Virus record (IMG/VR): IMGVR_UViG_3300013131_000282
Coordinates: 1 to 21,561 of that record
Direction: 5' to 3' (one strand)
Origin: a virus
Length of the DNA stretch: 21,561 nt
Below the pieces are notes generated by a model. The model was not told the DNA's origin and made no database searches. It saw nothing but the letters and a program-made list of their open reading frames with translations. Positions 17,789-21,561 of the stretch are shown piece by piece. Within the stretch, counting starts at the first letter, position 1; the number at the start of each line of letters is the position of its first letter. A program made the position numbers and the translations under genes.

Positions 17789-17870
17789 TTTGTGACCTCT
17801 TTTTTTAAAAGACCTTCCTGAACAATAGTAATTTACTACGCTATTTTATTAACACTGTTTTCTAAATTAA

Positions 17871-18916
17871 TTATATCAGATCTCTATAGTCTATGCCCAT
17901 AGCTTTTATGTATTCTTCATAAGATTCTTTGTCTTTGGCAGCAAATGGACCAAATTCTTCACCTTTTAAAATATTACACAAAAAACCTGAATAGTAGCTA
18001 GACATTGAACTACCGTCCATGTGATTTCGATAATTTTTCCAATCTCTTTTATGAATATCTGTCAAATATTCTGGAATTTTATTTAAAGTATAAAGAACGT
18101 TTTCTTTTATTGCAAAAATTCTATACCCATTAGTATATGCTCTTAGAGGAAGGGTATGTTCTTCTCCAAAAAATATAATTCTTGGGTCTGGCAAAACATC
18201 TTCTACAAAAGATCTTGAAGAAAACATCATACCCCCAGAAGCAAAAAAATGCTCTTTATATTCTATGTCATCCCAATTATTTTGAGTTTCAGGAAAAGTA
18301 ATCATTTTACTAGTATTATCTTTTAAGCTTAGATTTGAATCCAGCAGACTGTGTATCAGGTCTTTTTTTAAAGAATCAACACAAGGATATACAATTTCAA
18401 AAAAAGTAAAATCATCATCTCCCTGCTTTATATAATGAGCTGTTCTTTGAGTTATTAAAATTTTGTCATATCCATCAGTTCGTATTTTGTGCCAATTTTT
18501 TTTAAGAATAAAATCCCAATTTTCAACAAATATACTATGACCGATCTATTCTAAAAAAGAAATCCTCATCCCTCACTAGCCATGAGGAAAGCAAAAATGC
18601 CATTCCCAAACCCATTATATCTTTTGATTTTAATTCGATTGTTCTTACATTTTTAAAGTCACTAAAGTCCTCAAATGGTTCATCGTCTAGTCTTTGATTA
18701 CAAATGCCAATAAATACTTTATCTGGATTTTTTGCTTTTTTAAAGCAATCTGTTACAGTGTTTAATAACTCTGACTCATTAAGTGATGGTATCGAAACGA
18801 AAATAGTTTGATTGTTTATGAACTCTTCTCGATCTTTTTCTTCTGTTAAAAGATCTAGATCTTTATTGGTTTTTTTTTTTATTTTTCGATTTGTACTTTT
18901 GCCAAGCAGACGTCAC
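17871..18916 (-). CDS. GT60/PF11397-type glycosyltransferase (hydroxyproline GlcNAc-transferase family), frameshifted
   Basis: Joined across a +1 shift at CGG 18541-18543, the gene encodes IFVSIPSLNESELLNTV, 'VFIGICNQRLDD', 'DFFFRID-GHSIFVENWD', 'ASGGMMFSSRSFVEDVLPDP', 'FFGEEHTLPLRAYTNGYRIF'. These match, in order, the blocks of the GlcNAc-transferase family PF11397, including the Asp-x-His motif that replaces DxD. That family includes the enzyme that adds GlcNAc to hydroxyproline of Skp1 in Dictyostelium. The best start is GTG 18916, overlapping the upstream TGA as GTGA and giving TSAWQKYK; this needs a further +1 step in an A11 run at about 18870-18880. With both steps the protein is 347 aa. 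Family assignment is firm; the acceptor is inferred. Confidence 0.8.
18541..18543 (-). other. +1 frameshift site inside the GT60 catalytic motif (GAT CGG TCA TAG)
   Basis: In-frame CGG follows the Asp (GAT) of the Asp-x-His motif. Skipping C gives GGT CAT AGT, that is Asp-Gly-His-Ser, and restores the motif usually written IDSH or IDAH; the zero frame stops two codons later. There is no homopolymer. The protein family gives independent proof of the intended frame on both sides. Confidence 0.85.
18870..18880 (-). other. A11 homopolymer near the GT60 start (possible slippage or sequencing error)
   Basis: An uninterrupted run of eleven A on the coding strand lies about 13 codons into the GTG-initiated frame. 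The upstream frame (TSAWQKYKSKN) must move +1 here to join the frame of the glycosyltransferase. Runs of this length allow polymerase slippage and are also common places for sequencing miscounts. It differs from the CGG sites and should be treated separately. Coordinates are approximate to 1-2 nt. Confidence 0.5.
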
Positions 18917-19101
18917 GGTTTTACGAACTCACCATTTGTATATAGGTCACCCATATCAACATCGTTTGCATTTTCTAATTCAACTATTATTGGATTAGAA
19001 GACAATACTGCTTTGAAATGTTCCATATCCATTGGGATTTGCAACTTGTAGGCGACTTCTCCGTCACATACAAAAGCAAAGGTTTTGAGGTTATCAGTCA
19101 T
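18913..19101 (-). CDS. Small single-domain protein (62 aa), same module as the 141-aa gene
   Basis: The ATG at 19101 has a near-perfect AAAGGAG ribosome-binding site. The 62-aa product (TFAFVCDGEVAYKLQI ... SSNPIIVELENANDVDMG ... LYTNGEFVKP) is one copy of the module that occurs twice in the 141-aa protein at 7340-7765. In marine phages such modules are often adjacent to structural genes; I know no function. Its TGA overlaps the proposed GTG start of the glycosyltransferase (GTGA), which indicates translational coupling. It lies 30 nt after the second FFPP gene. Confidence 0.8.
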   Translation of the reverse strand: MTDNLKTFAFVCDGEVAYKLQIPMDMEHFKAVLSSNPIIVELENANDVDMGDLYTNGEFVKP

Positions 19102-19130
19102 ATATCTCCTTTGTTGTTTTGGTTACAATA

Positions 19131-19827
19131 TTAGCACACATCGCCAGACCATCCAGATGTTACGCACGCACTGTCAACACTATAGTTGCACGAACATCCT
19201 GCGCAACCAAATGGCTCGCAGTAATCTGTTTCATAAAACTCACGCAAAAGGTATTGCTTTCTGCCATTGTCACATCCGCACTGAATCAGTTGACTGTTTA
19301 CCAGTTGAGAATGGCAGACTGTACAAACAATCTGGAACTCGGGCGGGAAGAATGGTGGGAAGAACGGTGGGAAAAATGGTGGGAAGTATGGTGGAAAGAA
19401 CGGTGGGAAAAATGGCGGGAAATAAGGTGGGAAGAACGGTGGGAAAAATGGCGGGAAATAAGGTGGGAAGAACGGTGGAAAGAACGGCGGAAAAAATGGT
19501 GGGAAGAATGGTGGGAAGAATGGCGGAAAGAACGGCGGGAAGAACGGTGGAAAGAACGGTGGGAAGAACGGTGGGAAGTATGGTGGAAAAAATGGGCTAT
19601 GAATAGTGTAGTCTATTGTCGATCCAAGTGGCCTAAGCGAGGAAGTTATATCATACTTTACAGTATCTAATCTTGTTTCGTCATCTGTACTCTCATTTGT
19701 TACCGCACCAACGACAAATCCTGCGTTAGTAATTGTCGTATTTGCCGTGATCTTGTTGGTGCCTGGAGACACCAATGGATTTTCTCCCTTGGCTACACCA
19801 GAGGCTGTTCCGCCTTTTCATTGTCAT
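19131..19827 (-). CDS. FFPP-repeat protein 2 with Cys-rich C-terminus, expressed by +1 frameshift at CGG
   Basis: The ATG at 19827 sits in TAATATG right after the fibre stop, as for copy 1. After five codons (MTMKR) comes CGG; skipping C gives GTASGVAKGENPLVSPGTNK and a 231-aa protein. An alternative is a TTG start at 19775, which would avoid the shift but lose conserved-looking sequence and lacks a good ribosome-binding site. The N-terminal domain aligns with copy 1 (ANTTITNAGF-VG-VT-EST; DYTIHSP). Then come 21 FFPP/YFPP tetrapeptides and a 69-aa tail with ten Cys (CTVC, CGCDNG, CEPFGCAGCSC, SGDVC) that is absent from copy 1. The tail might be disulfide-bonded or metal-binding. Probably a virion surface protein and a candidate proline-hydroxylation target. 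Confidence 0.75.
19341..19592 (-). repeat. 12-bp tandem array encoding 21 x (F/Y)FPP
   Basis: A 252-bp array of the same degenerate 12-mer as at 8757-9032, with its own pattern of third-base and TAT/TTT variants. The two arrays differ by two units, so unit number seems to change by recombination or slippage. Confidence 0.95.
19810..19812 (-). other. +1 frameshift site in FFPP protein 2 (AGG CGG A)
   Basis: In-frame CGG is the sixth codon after ATG 19827. Skipping C gives AGG GGA ACA, that is Arg-Gly-Thr-Ala-Ser-Gly-Val, in frame with the repeat protein. This is the least certain of the five because only five codons precede it and a TTG start downstream is possible. Confidence 0.6.
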
Positions 19828-19828
19828 A

Positions 19829-21561
19829 TTATGCCGCCAAATCACCTACGATTAACCATTCATTTGTTGCAAGTTTTGTTAAGGTTGCGGTTGAATATTG
19901 AGCACGTAGTTTTAGTCCAGGAGTCGATCTTAAACTTACTCCTGACTGACTGTCGAATGTTAAAGATCCCGTGCCATATCTTGTTACATCTATTCTATCA
20001 CCTACAGTAAATGAAACATTAGCTTCGGATGGAATGGTTACAGTCATGGAAGAAGAATTATTCATAACAACCAGCTTAGAAAGATCTGAGAGTCCCAATG
20101 TATACGTTGCATTTGTTATGTTTAAAATTTCTGACCTAAATGATGATCTTGCGGGACCTTCCTTGAGCATTGTGGGAGTTACCGAGTTGGCCGGTAGTCC
20201 ATCGGCAGATAAAACCTCTACATTATTTATTTTAAAAACTTTGCCCGCTGCTAAATTAATACTTTCAGAAGATGACCAAGAGCCAGTTGAATTTACCCAG
20301 GTAAATGTTTTACTGTCATAACCATCTGGAACTACGATTCCAGAACCATCTGCCGTTGTGTTGCTGGGAATTGATGAGTTGCCAAGTTGTATTGTTTTGT
20401 CTTCCACAACTAGAGTCTCAACATTAAGAGTTACGGTATTGCCCATAACAATCAAGTCTCCGCCAACTGTTAAATTACCATTGGTTTCAATACTTCCAGA
20501 AACAGATAAATTACCTGTTGTTGTTACTTGTTGAAATTGAACGTTTGATGCTGTTCCGACTGCCTGACCAATACTAATTGTTGCAATAGATCCTGCACTT
20601 GGAGTATGCGTAATTACAACACCGGTTCCAGCAGTTAGTCCAGACATATAATTACCAACAGTATCTGAGCCTAGATCAATTTGTTCATTTACCCATTCAG
20701 TACTATTCCACTTGAGAAAATGTCCGACTTGCAGACCAGCGATCGCAACATCGCCAATATCGTCAAGTGTATTAATTGATGGAATGTTTGCTGGAATCCA
20801 CGAAGACGAGGCAGAAACATACTTGAGGAATTGACCATTGGTAGCCGATGCCACAGAAACATTGTTCAAATCATCGAGTGACGCATTTAATGCAACACTT
20901 GCTGAAGAACCCTCACCGGGAGTATGCGTTACTGCGATTCCGGTGCCAGCGGTTACACCTGACACATAGTTGCCCACCGTATCTGCGCCAAGATTAATTG
21001 GGCCGTTTACCCAATTAGAATTGCTATATTTTAGAAAATCACCCGATGCGGCAGAAGTAATTATTACGCCATCTAACAAATCTATACCAGGAACACTAAT
21101 GGATGTACTGGTCACATTACTAAAAGTTGAAACCTTAACCGAGGAAGACGCTGGTGGTATGCTGAAAGATACTTTTATACTATTATTGTTTGGTACTTCC
21201 CAACTTACATTTGTTCCATCAACTGCAATAACTTCGTATGGAGGAGTGGCACTTTGTATTGCAACAAAAAGATCGTTTGCAATGCTTGTATTGAATGGAA
21301 TTGGTAATGAGAATTCGGTAGTTAATCCATCTCCAATTGTGGTGGAATAAGAATATCCACTGGTGAGTTCGTCAAGCGGACCATTGACCCATGCATTACC
21401 ATTCCATAACAAAACTTGATTTTCGTCAAGTGTTGCATTATTTACATCTACTAAATTTATATCATTTAATTCTGCGTTCAAATCAATTCTTGGAGTTGTT
21501 CCCTCTCCACTATTATTGGTTATTGATATTCCGTTTCCAGCCACCAAATTCTGTACGTAAT
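19829..21561 (-). CDS. Fibre/appendage structural protein 3 (5' end outside window)
   Basis: The frame is open to the window edge; the visible 576 residues begin YVQNLVAGNGISI, so the N-terminus is missing. It contains 'DVNNATLDENQVLLWNGNAW', a 75-aa '[20 protein letters not shown]' module, two 'GADTVGNYVSGVTAGTGI'-type segments, 'INTLDDIGDVAIAGLQVGHF', and a 'GDLIVMGNTVTLNVETLVVE' segment. The C-terminal domain (YTLGLSDLSKLVVMNN ... LKLRAQYSTATLTKLATNEW ... VGDLAA) is homologous to that of fibre 1. Both end GDLAA-TAA and are followed by an FFPP gene with TAATATG overlap. No CGG codon is in frame in the visible part. Probably a tail fibre or baseplate appendage. Confidence 0.85.
   Translation of the reverse strand, partial: YVQNLVAGNGISITNNSGEGTTPRIDLNAELNDINLVDVNNATLDENQVLLWNGNAWVNGPLDELTSGYSYSTTIGDGLTTEFSLPIPFNTSIANDLFVAIQSATPPYEVIAVDGTNVSWEVPNNNSIKVSFSIPPASSSVKVSTFSNVTSTSISVPGIDLLDGVIITSAASGDFLKYSNSNWVNGPINLGADTVGNYVSGVTAGTGIAVTHTPGEGSSASVALNASLDDLNNVSVASATNGQFLKYVSASSSWIPANIPSINTLDDIGDVAIAGLQVGHFLKWNSTEWVNEQIDLGSDTVGNYMSGLTAGTGVVITHTPSAGSIATISIGQAVGTASNVQFQQVTTTGNLSVSGSIETNGNLTVGGDLIVMGNTVTLNVETLVVEDKTIQLGNSSIPSNTTADGSGIVVPDGYDSKTFTWVNSTGSWSSSESINLAAGKVFKINNVEVLSADGLPANSVTPTMLKEGPARSSFRSEILNITNATYTLGLSDLSKLVVMNNSSSMTVTIPSEANVSFTVGDRIDVTRYGTGSLTFDSQSGVSLRSTPGLKLRAQYSTATLTKLATNEWLIVGDLAA

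Noticed and set aside
19085-19670. Plus-strand ORFs across the second array
   Set aside because: Same repeat artefact as for the first array.
19131-19775. FFPP protein 2 starting at TTG 19775 with no frameshift
   Set aside because: Possible but less likely: it drops coding-like sequence (KGENPLVSPG) and the conserved TAATATG start after the fibre. Kept as an alternative in the feature entry.
9205-19812. Random sequencing or assembly indels as the explanation for the five frame breaks
   Set aside because: All five have the same sign, all are at in-frame CGG, and four lack a homopolymer, while many similar CCG contexts out of frame show no indel. Raw reads are still needed, because one site has CCC.
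9205-19812. The five genes as decaying pseudogenes
   Set aside because: Downstream frames are long (up to 1.38 kb codons), free of further stops, and keep conserved domains; decay would give varied lesions, not the same one.
9205-19812. Classical -1 slippery-heptamer (XXXYYYZ) frameshifting as in tail assembly chaperones
   Set aside because: The shift is +1, no heptamer is present at the CGG sites, and the products do not resemble tail assembly chaperones.
1-21561. tRNA or other RNA genes
   Set aside because: I saw no cloverleaf-like arrangement or GTTCRA box with matching arms; the coding density leaves little space.

Overview
The window looks like a late-gene/appendage segment of an AT-rich tailed phage (Caudoviricetes), most likely a marine, cyanophage/pelagiphage-like myovirus. 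The reasons are long repetitive fibre proteins with '[12 protein letters not shown]'-type repeats, N-terminal '[17 protein letters not shown]' and C-terminal 'GDIAYDEQYVYICIATDTWKR' segments, interspersed 2OG-Fe(II) oxygenases, glycosyltransferases and a sulfotransferase, tight overlapping gene packing, and almost everything on one strand. No host gene, rRNA, tRNA, integrase or CRISPR is visible. Both ends cut through genes.

Layout, read along the minus strand (21561 to 1): a fibre protein (5' end outside the window); a protein with 21 FFPP tetrapeptide repeats and a Cys-rich tail; a 62-aa small-domain protein; a GT60/PF11397-type glycosyltransferase; a giant ~1436-aa fibre; a 329-aa fibre; an Anp1-like glycosyltransferase; a ~749-aa fibre; a second FFPP protein (23 repeats); a sulfotransferase; a 141-aa protein with two copies of the small domain. 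Then comes a short plus-strand island (a 2OG-oxygenase remnant and an intact 2OG oxygenase). The minus strand resumes with a 2OG oxygenase, a DUF6065-like protein, a small beta-rich protein, a glutathione-peroxidase homologue without its catalytic Cys, four tandem 2OG oxygenases, and two small hypothetical genes (the last partial).

The main finding is that five genes (two fibres, both FFPP proteins, the GT60 enzyme) are split by a +1 frame change, and each break lies at an in-frame CGG codon. Skipping the C gives a Gly codon (GGA or GGT) and restores a long, family-consistent protein. I checked the CCG trinucleotides (CGG on the coding strand) by hand against the frame of every gene, about 7,000 codons, and found no other in-frame CGG, although CGT, CGC, CGA, AGA and AGG are used. 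CGG therefore seems not to be an Arg codon here; it behaves as a +1 frameshift signal (or CGGN as a quadruplet). In the GT60 enzyme the shift falls inside the catalytic Asp-x-His motif.

A second, functional theme: six 2OG oxygenases resembling prolyl 4-hydroxylases, a GT60-family enzyme (the family of the hydroxyproline GlcNAc-transferase that modifies Skp1), a second glycosyltransferase and a sulfotransferase are encoded beside two proteins that are mostly proline and phenylalanine. I infer a virion-protein modification pathway: proline hydroxylation, then glycosylation, perhaps sulfation. No stretch longer than 300 bases is left without a gene once the frameshifted genes are joined.
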